The notes: generated from the letters alone by a model not told the origin. A stretch of DNA of 64,000 nucleotides from Thermosinus carboxydivorans Nor1 (GCF_000169155.1 NZ_AAWL01000007.1:1-64000); one strand, 5' to 3'. Counted from the first letter of the stretch, positions 15,976 through 25,626 are shown. Made by a program: numbers and translations.

Positions 15976-17186
15976 CTGGGGACCTCCTTAAAAGTATTCC
16001 TTTTTTTGATGTTTGATACCAATCAGCCCAGATATACAAGCTGAGGAGCATTATCAGCGTTAAGCCGATCGCTCCGGCCAATCCGAACTGCTTGGCCAAA
16101 TCAATCCGTGGAAAGGGGGCAGCGAACAAAGGATATATGATTGGGTCCCAGGCAAGGGTAAGGAGCGTAGCGCCTATAATATTGCCCAGGCCTACGAACC
16201 AGAAGTGAATTTGCCCTTCCATTGCCCGGTACATCCAGCCTGTCTCACAGCCGCCGGCGATGACGATACCGATGCCAAACAAGAGACCGCCAAGGAGCGC
16301 ACCCGGTCCGGCCCACCAGATAACATTCGGCTGCATGCCTTTGCTTAAAAATACGGCGGTAATCAGGGTTTGCACGGCGATTGCCCACACGAGAGCGTGA
16401 GCCGTGTTCGACCGACCGACCAGCCAAAGGTCACGGAAGGCGGAAGTAAAGCAGACTTGTCCTTTCTGAATGAGAAAGCCGAAGCAAAAGCCGAAAATGG
16501 ACGCCAGTAGCAGCTTTTGCGGATAGGCGCCGGCGGCTTGGTTAACAAGGTAAAGGATAAATAAATAAAGCGAGGGCTAAGAAGCCGATATACGGCTGAA
16601 GACGATAGTATGCCTCATTTTCTTTGTTCTCACCGGCCTTGTGTACGGCTACCAGCTTAGGTTTTCCCGCCAGCCAGGGATGCATGCTAATTTTCAGGCC
16701 GAAATATGTTCCCATGATCGTGCCTAAGGTGAAAAGCCAGGTATGAAGCGAAAACTGGGGGATGCCGGTAAATAAGGCGGCTAAGTTGCAGCCCATGGCC
16801 ATTCTGGTACCGAACCCGGCGATAATTCCGCCGATAAGCGCTTGGAGGATGCGTTTGCCGGTAGGAATTCTGATTTTAAAATTTTGCCCGAACAGGGCGC
16901 TGATAAAGGCGCCGACGAACATGCCGAGCACCAAAACGCCATCAATCCGGGTTAGCGGCGTGCCGGTAAAGTTGACCAATTTCAGGTAGCTGTAAGCAGT
17001 AGTATTAACGCCAATTAGCTGGAGAATATGTCCACCCCACCGGGTAAATTCGCCGGTTACCGCCCAAGCGATGCCGATAACCCCGAAATACAGCGCACTT
17101 AAAATGCCGAGCGCAATAATCGTCTGTTTTTGGTTCCAAAAACCGGTAATAATATTAGTATAATAGCGTTTTAGCAGCGAATTCAT
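15965..17186 (-). pseudogene. yedE: YeeE/YedE family membrane transporter, frameshifted in a TTTA repeat
   Basis: YedE-type proteins are inner-membrane transporters associated with selenium or thiosulfate-type sulfur uptake and usually paired with TusA/YedF. The first part (17186-16542) ends after GFLALALFIYPLPC; the continuation in another frame reads ILYLVNQAAG, FLIQKGQVCFTSAFRDLWLV, and later GGCETGWMYRA to a stop at 15965. Minus-strand sequence at the break is TTTATTTATTTA; removing one TTTA unit gives GFLALALFILYLVNQAAG and one frame of about 405 residues. AGGGG fits ATG 17186. The stop overlaps the selenoprotein start. Confidence 0.8.
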
Positions 17187-17326
17187 CCTGACGGCCCCTT
17201 TCATATAATATATTAAATCTATGACACTCATAAATTTTATTACAGTTTGCTGAAGTCGTCAAATCCCCCAAAATACCGCTTGCCAATCCCTGGAATTCAT
17301 GCTACGATGGAGACAAAACAGAATAT

Positions 17327-17429
17327 GTTTGGAGCTAGGGGAGCCGGGAGGCCGGCTGAGATACAGAACCGCTAATTTCTGTGACCCTTAAACCTGAACT
17401 GGGTAATGCCAGCGTAGGGAAGCTTAAAC
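17327..17429 (+). promoter_or_regulatory. TPP (THI-box) riboswitch
   Basis: The conserved elements are present: AGGGGAGCC, GGCTGAGATACAGAACC, GACCCTTAAACCTGAACTGG and GTAATGCCAGCGTAGGGAAG. The outer arms GTTT..AGCT and AGCTTAAAC can pair. Thiamine pyrophosphate binding should promote the terminator at 17450 and switch off thiD, thiM and thiW. Confidence 0.97.
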
Positions 17430-17449
17430 GATTGGTTTAAGGTCAGTAA

Positions 17450-17484
17450 AAGCGCATCCTTACGGGAGAGGCGCTTATTTTATT
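17450..17484 (+). terminator. TPP-controlled attenuator
   Basis: AAGCGC and GCGCTT enclose CTTACGGGAG-type sequence and are followed by ATTTTATT. CTTAAAC at 17423 and GTTTAAG at 17435 offer an alternative pairing. Confidence 0.75.
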
Positions 17485-17504
17485 ATGGGCGAGGTGGGCT
17501 AACC

Positions 17505-18314
17505 ATGAAAAAAGCATTGACGATTGCCGGTTCGGATTCGTCCGGCGGTGCCGGTATCCAGGCCGATTTAAAGGCTTTTGCCGCCAACGGGGTTTTTGGC
17601 ATGAGCGTTATTACGGCCGTAACGGCGCAAAATACCCAGGGTGTCTTTGCGGTTCAGGATATTGACCCGGCGGTTATCGCCAAACAGATCGAAGCCGTCT
17701 TTGAAGACATTGAAGTCGATGCGGTCAAAATTGGCATGGTTTCCCGGATTGAAACCATCGAGACGATTGCGGCCGGGCTCAAAAAGTACCGGGCCCGTAA
17801 CGTTGTCGTCGACCCAGTGATGGTATCGAAAAGTGGGTATCATTTGCTCAACCCGGCGGCTGAGAGCAAACTGACCGCTTTGCTGTTGCCGCTGGCGACG
17901 GTAGTGACGCCCAATATTCCGGAAGCGGAAGTTATTACCGGCATGAAAATTACCAGTTTGCAGGATATGGAAGAAGCCGCCAAAATGATTCACTGCTTTG
18001 GGCCGCAAAATGTGTTGCTGAAAGGCGGCCACCGAACTGACGATGCCACCGACATTTTGTTTGACGGCAATACTTTTCGGTATTTTTCATCGCCGCGTAT
18101 TGCCACCACGAATACTCATGGCACCGGCTGCACACTGTCGGCAGCCATTGCGGCCAACTTGGCCAGGGGGTATGCGGTGTACGACGCCGTAGCGCTGGCC
18201 AAGGAATATATCACTACCGCCATTGCGCACGCGCTAGCCATTGGCAAAGGCGTCGGCCCAACGCATCATTTTTATGATTTATATAAAAGAGCAGGGGTGT
18301 TTATTGATGAGTAA
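17505..18314 (+). CDS. thiD: Hydroxymethylpyrimidine/phosphomethylpyrimidine kinase ThiD
   Basis: Ribokinase-fold enzyme phosphorylating HMP and HMP-P in thiamine synthesis. 269 residues: [20 protein letters not shown] at the N-terminus, [15 protein letters not shown] for substrate binding, [15 protein letters not shown] and the anion hole [19 protein letters not shown] near the C-terminus. First gene after the TPP riboswitch; its stop overlaps the thiM start by eight bases. Confidence 0.97.
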   Translation: MKKALTIAGSDSSGGAGIQADLKAFAANGVFGMSVITAVTAQNTQGVFAVQDIDPAVIAKQIEAVFEDIEVDAVKIGMVSRIETIETIAAGLKKYRARNVVVDPVMVSKSGYHLLNPAAESKLTALLLPLATVVTPNIPEAEVITGMKITSLQDMEEAAKMIHCFGPQNVLLKGGHRTDDATDILFDGNTFRYFSSPRIATTNTHGTGCTLSAAIAANLARGYAVYDAVALAKEYITTAIAHALAIGKGVGPTHHFYDLYKRAGVFIDE

Positions 18315-19146
18315 CGGGCAAACTGACCTGTTGGCTAAAATCGCTGACATTCTTACCCGTGTAAAGCAGCAAAGACCGTTGGTCCACCATATCACCAACT
18401 ATGTGACGGTTAATGATTGCGCCAATATCACGCTCGCGCTCGGCGCTTCGCCGGTTATGGCGAGCGATATTGCGGAAGTGGAGGAAATGGTTTCTCATGC
18501 CGCGGCGCTGGTGCTCAATATCGGTACATTGAGTTCTGAAGCGGTGACGGCGATGGTTGCCGCGGGCAAAAAGGCTAATAGCTTAGGGGTGCCGGTTATT
18601 TTCGATCCGGTGGGCGTAGGCGCCACCGCCTTGCGGACCGCAGCGGCCGAACAAATAATCCGCGAGGTGCGGCTGGCCGTTATCCGGGGCAATATGTCCG
18701 AGATTAAGGTATTAGCCGGTCTGAATACGGGCATAAAAGGAGTAGACTCAATCGCAGACGAGCAGGGCGGCGTACAGGCAGCCCAAAACCTTGCCAAGCA
18801 ACTGGGGTGCACGGTGGCCATTACCGGTAAGACCGACATAGTGGTCCGCGGCGCCGACCTCTGTCTGATCAATAACGGGCACCCGCTGCTGACGGCGGTA
18901 ACCGGCACGGGGTGTATGGCGACGTCCCTGATCGGGTGCTGCTGCGGCGCGACCGACGAATATTTTGCCGGGGCGGCGGCCGGTATTGCCGTTATGGGCA
19001 TCGCCGGGGAACTAGCGCAGCGGGCCCTAAAACCCGAAGACGGGATCGGCACTTTCCGGATGCGCCTTTTTGATGCGGTGTTCACGATGACGCCGGCCAT
19101 CATCCGTGAGTATGGCCGGATTGAATACCACGGCAGGGAGCGATAA
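18307..19146 (+). CDS. thiM: Hydroxyethylthiazole kinase ThiM
   Basis: Phosphorylates hydroxyethylthiazole for thiamine salvage. 279 residues with VHHITNYVTVNDCANITLALGASPVM at the N-terminus (split here: VHHITNYVTVNDCAN, then LALGASPVMA), FDPVGVGAT, RGNMSEI and VTGTGCMATSLIG with the catalytic cysteine. AGGGGTG precedes ATG 18307, which lies inside the end of thiD. With thiD and thiW but without thiE or thiC nearby, the operon serves salvage of precursors. Confidence 0.97.
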   Translation: MSNGQTDLLAKIADILTRVKQQRPLVHHITNYVTVNDCANITLALGASPVMASDIAEVEEMVSHAAALVLNIGTLSSEAVTAMVAAGKKANSLGVPVIFDPVGVGATALRTAAAEQIIREVRLAVIRGNMSEIKVLAGLNTGIKGVDSIADEQGGVQAAQNLAKQLGCTVAITGKTDIVVRGADLCLINNGHPLLTAVTGTGCMATSLIGCCCGATDEYFAGAAAGIAVMGIAGELAQRALKPEDGIGTFRMRLFDAVFTMTPAIIREYGRIEYHGRER

Positions 19147-19148
19147 GC

Positions 19149-19649
19149 GTGAGGCTGAAAAAACTGACGTTTACGGCCTTATTTATGGCTATTGGCGTTT
19201 TGTCCGCCCACGTGGTGTATATTCCGGTTGGTGTGGCCAAATGTTTTCCTGTCCAGCATGCCATCAACGTCTTATTAGCGGTGCTGCTGGGCACCCGCTA
19301 TTCGGTCAGCGCCGCTTTCGGGATTTCGCTTTTGCGCAATATCCTTGGCACCGGTTCGCTCCTCGCCTTCCCCGGCAGCATGATCGGCGCGGCCCTGGCC
19401 GGAATTTTGTACCAAAGGACAGGGCATATCCTCGGTGCGGTGGTGGGCGAAGTCATCGGCACCGGCATCATCGGCGCCCTAGTGGCGTTCCCGGTGGCCA
19501 AATATCTTATTGGTTCTAAGGTTGGCGCGTTCTTCTTTGTTATTCCCTTTTTCGTTAGCACTGCTGGCGGTAGTATTATTGCCTATTTGTTGTACCATAC
19601 GCCGGTAGTTAAATTTTTCCAAGAAAAACTGGGAAGCAGAGCGGCCTAG
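19149..19649 (+). CDS. thiW: ECF transporter S component ThiW
   Basis: Predicted membrane substrate-binding component for uptake of the thiazole precursor through a shared ECF module. 166 residues, five to six hydrophobic helices, with the ThiW phrases YIPVGVAKCFPVQHAIN and SLLRNILGTGSLLAFPGSMI. Starts at GTG two bases after thiM. TPP riboswitch control and pairing with ThiM agree with thiazole import. Confidence 0.93.
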   Translation: MRLKKLTFTALFMAIGVLSAHVVYIPVGVAKCFPVQHAINVLLAVLLGTRYSVSAAFGISLLRNILGTGSLLAFPGSMIGAALAGILYQRTGHILGAVVGEVIGTGIIGALVAFPVAKYLIGSKVGAFFFVIPFFVSTAGGSIIAYLLYHTPVVKFFQEKLGSRAA

Positions 19650-19664
19650 ATAGGTGGTGTTGGC

Positions 19665-20054
19665 ATGTTCCCAAAAAGCGGCTTGCTGCGCTGGTGGGGA
19701 TGGTTGAAGGTGCTCAAAGATGATGCCGTAATCCTATATTTTGCCTGGAAACATCCCCAGACGCCTATTTTTATTAAAGGTATGCTTCTTACATTGCTTG
19801 TCTATGTCCTTAGCCCAGTGGACGTACTGCCTGATTACCTGCCGCTCTTTGGGATCGTTGATGACGCCGTATTAGTGCCGGCGGCAATACTTTACCTGAC
19901 GAACCTTTTGCCGGGAGCAGTCCGGGCAGAATGTCAAAGGCAAAGTGAAAGCATGAAACGGCGGGCACTCCTGCTTCTCGGGGTGATTGTTCTGTTTGTA
20001 ATCGGCTGGTTTACTCTAATCATCGTCGGGGTTAAATATTTGTTGTCGTTATAG
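19665..20054 (+). CDS. YkvA family (DUF1232) membrane protein
   Basis: 129 residues. The DUF1232 core LSPVDVLPDYLPLFGIVDDA lies at about 48-68, followed by a basic segment and a C-terminal hydrophobic helix (about 104-125) that anchors it in the membrane. Function of the family is unknown. It is 15 bases after thiW and may be read from the same transcript. Confidence 0.85.
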   Translation: MFPKSGLLRWWGWLKVLKDDAVILYFAWKHPQTPIFIKGMLLTLLVYVLSPVDVLPDYLPLFGIVDDAVLVPAAILYLTNLLPGAVRAECQRQSESMKRRALLLLGVIVLFVIGWFTLIIVGVKYLLSL

Positions 20055-20057
20055 TCC

Positions 20058-20102
20058 AAAAGCTGCCAGCCCGGCCGAAGAGCCGGAGCTGGCAGCTTTT
20101 TA
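20058..20102. terminator. Bidirectional terminator between ykvA-like gene and gap
   Basis: AAAGCTGCCAGC and GCTGGCAGCTTT pair around a loop with a second GGC/GCC pairing, ending TTTTTAC. The facing genes ykvA-like (+) and gap (-) converge here. Confidence 0.8.
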
Positions 20103-20128
20103 CTTATTCGTCGCGCCGATTGTGGTTG

Positions 20129-21178
20129 TTAATAACCTACTGCTTTTTGGCAGGCCTGTTGGTTTTCTGTTTGTGTCAATCTTTGACCAATGTAAAGGGC
20201 TAGATCAATTACCCGGCAGGAATAACCCCATTCGTTGTCGTACCAGGCTAAAATTTTGGCGGTCCGGTGGCCGACAATCATGGTGGAAAGCGCATCGACA
20301 ATTGCCGAATGGCTGTTACCGAGGAAGTCAGCGGAGACAAGCGGTTCGTCGCAATACTCGATGATGCCTTTCATCGGACCGTTGGCCGCGCTGCACAGTG
20401 CATTATTGATATCTTCCACCGTAACATCGCAACTGAGTTCGACTACTAAGTCGGTTAGCGACACATTCGGAACCGGAACGCGAATTGCAATACCGTTCAA
20501 CTTGCCTTTCAACTCGGGGATAACAAGGCCGATGGCTTTGGCGGCGCCGGTTGTCGTCGGAACGATTGATTGGACGCAGCTTCTGGCGCGGCGAGGATCT
20601 TTGTGGCTGTTATCAAGGCTGCGCTGGTCGGTAGTAAAGGCGTGAACGGTTGACATAAGACCAGTGACAATCCCAAAGTTATCGTTAATTACTTTGACGA
20701 TCGGCGCTAAACAATTGGTAGTGCAGGACGCATTGGACACAATGTGATGAACTTCGGGAAGGTACGAGGTTTGGTTAACCCCCATGACAAACGTGGGGAC
20801 ATTATCTTTGGCCGGTGCGGTGATGATGACCTTTTTTGCTCCGTTCTTGAGATGGATTTCACAGTCTTTGCCGGAATTAAATTTGCCGGTGGCTTCGATG
20901 ACGATGTCGACGCCCAGCTTGCCCCACGGCAAGTTGGCGGGGTTGCGGTCAGATATTACCTTGATGGGACGGCCGTCAATCACGATTTCGCTGTCGGTGG
21001 CCTCAACCGTGTTAGTAAGCTTGCCGTGGACCGAGTCGTATTTTAACAGGTGAGCCGACGCTTGGGGGCTGGACGTGCTGTTAATCGCGACAACTTCCAT
21101 GTCTTTGTTGCGTAGCGCCGCTCTTACACACATTCGCCCTATGCGACCAAACCCGTTAATCCCTATCCTTATTGGCAT
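20129..21178 (-). CDS. gap: Glyceraldehyde-3-phosphate dehydrogenase, type I
   Basis: Glycolytic NAD-dependent oxidation of glyceraldehyde 3-phosphate. 349 residues: Rossmann start RIGINGFGRIGRMCVRAAL, active-site C152 in SNASCTTNCLAP, then HAFTTDQRSLD and WYDNEWGYSCRVIDL. GGGGGAAG precedes ATG 21178; an upstream in-frame extension to 21277 lacks such a site and is rejected. It stands alone rather than with pgk and tpi. Confidence 0.97.
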   Translation of the reverse strand: MPIRIGINGFGRIGRMCVRAALRNKDMEVVAINSTSSPQASAHLLKYDSVHGKLTNTVEATDSEIVIDGRPIKVISDRNPANLPWGKLGVDIVIEATGKFNSGKDCEIHLKNGAKKVIITAPAKDNVPTFVMGVNQTSYLPEVHHIVSNASCTTNCLAPIVKVINDNFGIVTGLMSTVHAFTTDQRSLDNSHKDPRRARSCVQSIVPTTTGAAKAIGLVIPELKGKLNGIAIRVPVPNVSLTDLVVELSCDVTVEDINNALCSAANGPMKGIIEYCDEPLVSADFLGNSHSAIVDALSTMIVGHRTAKILAWYDNEWGYSCRVIDLALYIGQRLTQTENQQACQKAVGY

Positions 21179-21245
21179 CGTTCTTCCCCCTCTGTCAATA
21201 GTGCTAAAGCAAGAAATACAGAAATATGATGAATAATACGTAATT

Positions 21246-21273
21246 AGTATAGCATATTTCGAATAAATAACAA
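21246..21273 (-). promoter_or_regulatory. Promoter of gap
   Basis: On the minus strand TTGTTA (21273-21268), 16 bases, TATACT (21251-21246). The remaining interval up to 21554 shows no gene that I can support. Confidence 0.45.
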
Positions 21274-21554
21274 ACATAAATTCCCCTAAATATTATTGAA
21301 TACGGCCTTATTTGGCTGTTTTTGCTTGGATTTGTATATTTTTCTAAAGGGAAATTGGTAAAAAAGTACCGGCCGCACGCATACCTTAACGTGCATAAAT
21401 AGGTGACTGAAGCTATTTAACAAGTAATTCTGTCGGCCGAGCGAAGCGAGAGGAAAAATAAATAAGACCTTCAGCCCAAATGGATTATTTTGGCAGGAAT
21501 TAACTTACCGCTTGCCGAAACACAAACTAGCTGCAATATCAGGGAGGGATAGGC

Positions 21555-21926
21555 GTGACTACATGCTCGGGGAAGATTTTGGTAAAAGCGTTTCGCTTTA
21601 ACCCTGCCACCGACGCCGCCGGGCGGCTGGAAGAATACACGGTTGAAAGCAGCGAGCCCTTGTCTGTTATGGCACTACTTGCGAAAATTCATGACCTTGA
21701 TCCCACCTTTGCCTGCCGGACGTCAACCTGTTTTAAAGGAAAATGCGGCTCTTGCCTGGTCAGGGTGAATGGCCAGGATGTGCTAGGCTGCACGACGCTG
21801 GTGCGGCCGGGCGAAACGGTGGTTGTCGAGCCCCATTCTCGCTTTAAGCTATTGCGCGATGTGGCGGTGGATTTTACGCAGCCGCTGCCGGCGGAACAAG
21901 ATAAGGCAGAGGAGGGACAAAGATGA
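21555..21926 (+). CDS. 2Fe-2S subunit related to fumarate reductase/succinate dehydrogenase iron-sulfur protein
   Basis: 123 residues forming only the N-terminal ferredoxin domain of the SdhB/FrdB family. C59, C64, C67 and C79 follow the Cx4Cx2Cx11C spacing that holds a 2Fe-2S cluster, with C54 as an extra. The C-terminal part of SdhB with the 4Fe-4S and 3Fe-4S clusters is absent. GTG start behind GGGAGGG. It overlaps the flavoprotein gene by four bases, so the two likely form a soluble two-subunit oxidoreductase. Confidence 0.85.
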   Translation: MTTCSGKILVKAFRFNPATDAAGRLEEYTVESSEPLSVMALLAKIHDLDPTFACRTSTCFKGKCGSCLVRVNGQDVLGCTTLVRPGETVVVEPHSRFKLLRDVAVDFTQPLPAEQDKAEEGQR

Positions 21927-23602
21927 AGGTCAGCAAACAAATTGTAACAGATGTGCTAGTCATTGGCGGCGGCGCCGCCGGGATGAGGGCCGCCCTGGCG
22001 GCGGCTGAGGCGGGGTCAGCGGTACTGCTGGTCAATAAGGGACCGGTGGCCAGGTCGGGAATTACCCTGACGGCGGCCGGCGGCATGCAGGCGCCGTTCC
22101 ATCCTGATGACAGTCCTGAGTTATTTTTTCAGGATACGGTTAAGTTCGGCTACGAGTTAGGGGACCAAAATCTCATCAAGGTTCTGGCCGAGGACGCCTG
22201 TGCCAGGGCGTTGGACGCTGAGCGCTTTGGTGCCCGGATTGTGCGGGACACAGCGGGAAATTTTGCCATCGGCCGGTTCCCAGGCCAGTGTCGGCCGCGT
22301 AATATCTTTTTCCAGGGTGGCGGCGTCGGCTTGGCGAGTGCCTTGGCCCGGGCCTGCCGTAACCATCCGCACATCGAGCTTAAGGACGACTTTTTTGTAA
22401 CCGGACTGATTAAAGGAAGCGACGGGCAGCCGGCCGTAGCCGGCGCGGTCGGACTGGACCTGCGCACCGGGGAATTCACGCTGCTTAAGGCCAAGGCGGT
22501 TGTTTTGGCGACCGGCGGCTGTCAGTGGCTGTGGGAAGTCAATGACTGTCCTACTGATGCGACGGGCGACGGCATAATTTACGCCTACCGGGCCGGGGGC
22601 GAATTGGTGGACATGGAGATGGTGCTGTTTTATCCGTCAGTCATTGTTTGGCCGCCCTCGCTGAAAGGCGCCTTTGTCCATTACGAGTTTCTTGATGCCG
22701 CCATTTTGGACGGCAATGTTTATGATAAGGACGGTAATGCCGTCTTGCCCAAGCCCCTGCCTGTGCGGGACGAGGCGATGCGCTTGATGGCCCTGGCCAT
22801 TCGCGAAGGGCGAGGAACAGCGCGGGGCGGGCTGCTATGGTATGTCGGCGACTCACCCAAAGGGGAGGAAGCTGTCCGCAAACGGCTCAGCACCGCCCAG
22901 TACCAGTATCTCCAGGCCCATGGCGTCGACCCGGCTAAGGAAAAGGTGGAGGTTGCTCCCGGCGCCCATTATCTAATGGGCGGCATTTTCATCGACGAGC
23001 AGTGCCGCACCACCATTGCCGGTCTGTTTGCCACTCCCGAGTGCGCCGGCAATTTTGACGGTGCTAACCGCCTGGCCGGCAGCGGACTTACGGCTACCCA
23101 GGTGTTTGGCGCAAAAGCGGGTGAGGCGGCTCATGCTTGGGCGGCAGCGATGGAAGGGGTAGACGTTGACCCCGCCTCGCTTGAAGCTGAGACGGCGCGG
23201 GTAGCCTGCCGGATTGGGGCTTGCTCGCCACAGTCAAGAATAGCGGACCTGCGAGATAGGCTGCGCCACGCCGTCCAGCAGTATGCCGGGGTAGCCCGGG
23301 AGGCGGCCGGGCTAAAGCGACTGCTGTCGGTCGTGGATGAAGTGGAGGATGAATTGGCCCAGGTACGCGTACCGGATATAGTCGTATTTAACCAGCCGCT
23401 TATGGATGTGCTGCAACTGGCGAATATGTGCGAAATTGCCAGGCTTGTCGCCGGCAGCGCACTTATGCGGGAAGAATCGCGCGGCCACCATTTCCGCAGC
23501 GATTTTCCGCGCCAGGACGATGCCAACTGGCTTAAACATACGGTAGCGGTCAAGGGTGAAACGGGGCCGCGGTTTGGGGTTAGACCGGTGATCCGGCTTT
23601 AA
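21923..23602 (+). CDS. FAD-dependent oxidoreductase, fumarate reductase/aspartate oxidase-like flavoprotein
   Basis: 559 residues. The dinucleotide-binding GGGAAG is at 15-20, followed by an ARSGITLTAAGG segment where succinate dehydrogenases carry the FAD-linking histidine; none is present, so FAD should be non-covalent. ATPECAGNFDGANRLAGSGL closes the FAD domain and a helical C-terminal domain follows. Related to SdhA, NadB and adenylylsulfate reductase alpha; the substrate cannot be inferred. Pairs with the overlapping 2Fe-2S gene; no membrane anchor is encoded nearby. Confidence 0.88.
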   Translation: MKVSKQIVTDVLVIGGGAAGMRAALAAAEAGSAVLLVNKGPVARSGITLTAAGGMQAPFHPDDSPELFFQDTVKFGYELGDQNLIKVLAEDACARALDAERFGARIVRDTAGNFAIGRFPGQCRPRNIFFQGGGVGLASALARACRNHPHIELKDDFFVTGLIKGSDGQPAVAGAVGLDLRTGEFTLLKAKAVVLATGGCQWLWEVNDCPTDATGDGIIYAYRAGGELVDMEMVLFYPSVIVWPPSLKGAFVHYEFLDAAILDGNVYDKDGNAVLPKPLPVRDEAMRLMALAIREGRGTARGGLLWYVGDSPKGEEAVRKRLSTAQYQYLQAHGVDPAKEKVEVAPGAHYLMGGIFIDEQCRTTIAGLFATPECAGNFDGANRLAGSGLTATQVFGAKAGEAAHAWAAAMEGVDVDPASLEAETARVACRIGACSPQSRIADLRDRLRHAVQQYAGVAREAAGLKRLLSVVDEVEDELAQVRVPDIVVFNQPLMDVLQLANMCEIARLVAGSALMREESRGHHFRSDFPRQDDANWLKHTVAVKGETGPRFGVRPVIRL

Positions 23603-23625
23603 AAGAACATAATGGTGGATAACCG

Positions 23626-23670
23626 ACAGCGGTGATTTGGATACGGGTTCCCTTAATTACCGCTGTTTTT
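23626..23670 (+). terminator. Terminator after the flavoprotein gene
   Basis: ACAGCGGT and ACCGCTGT enclose a 25-base loop and are followed by TTTTTGTCG. Confidence 0.6.
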
Positions 23671-23741
23671 GTCGTTTTTCAGTTTTTTTTCAGAATCGGG
23701 TCGTATACTAGACTTGCTACGGACCGTGGTGTCCGGGACAA

Positions 23742-24626
23742 ATGTTTTTCGGTGGACAGGTGGTGATCCTGATTAAACGCTTAATTGTCAATGCCGATGA
23801 TTTTGGGCTTCATGAAAGCATCAATAATGCCATTATTGCCAGTCATCGCGAAGGCTGTGTGACCAGTGCATCCCTTATGGCCGGCGGTAATGCTTTCGAC
23901 CATGCTGTCGCCTTGGCCCGGCAGCATCCACGGCTGAGTGTGGGCGTGCACCTCACATTAGTGGGGGCGCGGCCGGTGGCGCGGGGCAACATTCACACCC
24001 TACTGACTGACGACGGCAAGCTGCTGCCTGACTACGGCGCTTTTGCGCGTCGCTATTTTCGCGGGGCCATTGCCAAAGAACATATCGAGTATGAACTGCG
24101 CTGCCAAATGCAAAAAGTGGTCGGCAGCGGCATCATTATCAGCCATATCGACAGTCATCAGCACTTGCATGCTATGCCGGGCATGGCGGCGATTGTGGCC
24201 AAAATCGCCCGTGAATTCCAGGTGACCAAAATCCGCATTCCGGCCGAGCCACTGTCCTTTTTTCCAAAGCAATATACGGTTAGCCGCGTGCTGGCGCGGA
24301 CGGCGTTAACGGTTTGCGCCGCCTGGGCCCGGCGCCAGTATGCTCGCAGCGGTTTAAAAAGTCCGCAGTACTTTTTTGGAATGCTAACCGGCGGGACCAT
24401 GCATGCCGCCAACCTCAAAGCGGTGATTGAGAACCTGCCTGAGGGGCTATCGGAAATCATGGTCCATCCAGGTATGGACAATAAGGTTCTTGATGCGGCA
24501 TACGGCTGGAGGTATCAGTGGCAGGAGGAATTGGCGGCGCTGCGCAGTGCGGAAATTTTAGGGGCGCTGCGTCGCCATAAAATTAAACTTATCAACTACT
24601 GGGAGTTGGATGATGAAACAAGCTAA
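23742..24626 (+). CDS. ChbG/HpnK (YdjC) family carbohydrate deacetylase
   Basis: Metal-dependent deacetylase of N-acetylated sugars. LIVNADDFGLHESINNAI carries the metal-binding aspartates; HIDSHQHLHAMPG and the C-terminal EIMVHPGMDN supply the metal histidines. ATG 23742 gives 294 residues, but GGTGG at 23751 would fit the in-frame GTG 23763 (287 residues), so the start is open. First gene of a tightly packed set with a membrane protein, an epimerase and two glycosyltransferases; relatives act on hopanoid or glycan sugars, so deacetylation of a lipid-linked sugar is plausible. Confidence 0.9.
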   Translation: MFFGGQVVILIKRLIVNADDFGLHESINNAIIASHREGCVTSASLMAGGNAFDHAVALARQHPRLSVGVHLTLVGARPVARGNIHTLLTDDGKLLPDYGAFARRYFRGAIAKEHIEYELRCQMQKVVGSGIIISHIDSHQHLHAMPGMAAIVAKIAREFQVTKIRIPAEPLSFFPKQYTVSRVLARTALTVCAAWARRQYARSGLKSPQYFFGMLTGGTMHAANLKAVIENLPEGLSEIMVHPGMDNKVLDAAYGWRYQWQEELAALRSAEILGALRRHKIKLINYWELDDETS

Positions 24627-25626
24627 TTTGCGACTGGTTGCCAGCCTTGGTCTGCTGCTGGCGGTAACGGCGGCAGTAGTTTTTGCCACTTTTGACGCTC
24701 AGATGTTTATCTACCTGCGGGCGCTGCGTCTGTGGGCCGTGCTGCTTGTCCTGGGGCTCGTGGCAACCGGTCTTTACTTTGACGCCTATCGCCTAAAACG
24801 CATGGCCGAGCTCGCCGGGACGGCCGTTACGCTTAAACAATGCGTGCCGGTAATTCTGGGCAATTACTTTTTTGCTTTGCTAACCCCTGGCGCTACCGGC
24901 GGGCCGGTTGCGCAGGTAGCACTGCTTCGCAAGGCCGGCGTTCCCGTGGGCAAAGCAACGGTTCTGGCGGTTGTCCGTACGCTTTTGTCGCTGTTCGTCT
25001 TGGTTCTTTGCCTGCCGGTAGTCGTCTATTTGGACGACGGGATCGCGGCGTGGCTCCCCAAGCATTTAGCGGTAGGCGCGGCAATGGCTGTTGTCGCCGC
25101 CGGCTGCGGAATGCTAAAACTAATGCAGGTGCGGCGGTTTGCCTTGCTGTTTAAACGGGTGGCCTGTCGGTTGCTGCCGGGTAAGGCCCGCCAGTTACTG
25201 CGCTTTTTCCGGGATCTTGAGGCGGCGTTGACGCTGCTTGGCCAAAGCGGCCGCGGTATGGCCGAAGCCTTTGTGTATACGGTTTTTAGTTTGTTTGCCC
25301 TGTATAGCATTGTGCCGGTCCTGTTCGCCGGCATGGGTGCGCCGGTGGCATGGGGGACGGTTCTCGGTCGGGTCGTTTTGCTCAATTTTGTGCTGTATTT
25401 CGCACCGACGCCTGGCGGCGCGGGTGTCGCCGAAGGCGGTTTTGTCTTACTGTTTAGCACGCTCTATCCCGCCAGCATGGTCGGAATTGCCGCGCTTTTG
25501 TGGCGGTTATTCAGCGAGTACCTACCTTTTATGCTCGGCTTTATTGCCATGGTTCGTGTTTTTGGTTATCATTTCCTGAAAAACAGCCAATTGCTGGCGG
25601 CTGACGAAGGAGGTAAGTGCGGATGA
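24610..25626 (+). CDS. UPF0104/lysylphosphatidylglycerol synthase-type flippase-like membrane protein
   Basis: 338 residues with about eight hydrophobic segments and the family phrases YFFALLTPGATGGPVAQVALL and FAPTPGGAGVAEGGF. Such proteins are the membrane half of MprF or stand-alone AglD-like proteins and are linked to movement of lipids or lipid-linked sugars; here there is no synthase domain. Its start lies within the end of the deacetylase gene and its stop overlaps the epimerase start. Confidence 0.85.
   Translation: MMKQANLRLVASLGLLLAVTAAVVFATFDAQMFIYLRALRLWAVLLVLGLVATGLYFDAYRLKRMAELAGTAVTLKQCVPVILGNYFFALLTPGATGGPVAQVALLRKAGVPVGKATVLAVVRTLLSLFVLVLCLPVVVYLDDGIAAWLPKHLAVGAAMAVVAAGCGMLKLMQVRRFALLFKRVACRLLPGKARQLLRFFRDLEAALTLLGQSGRGMAEAFVYTVFSLFALYSIVPVLFAGMGAPVAWGTVLGRVVLLNFVLYFAPTPGGAGVAEGGFVLLFSTLYPASMVGIAALLWRLFSEYLPFMLGFIAMVRVFGYHFLKNSQLLAADEGGKCG

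Noticed and set aside
20129-21277. N-terminally extended gap
   Set aside because: The extra 33 residues have no similarity to the family, and GGGGGAAG fits the internal ATG at 21178.
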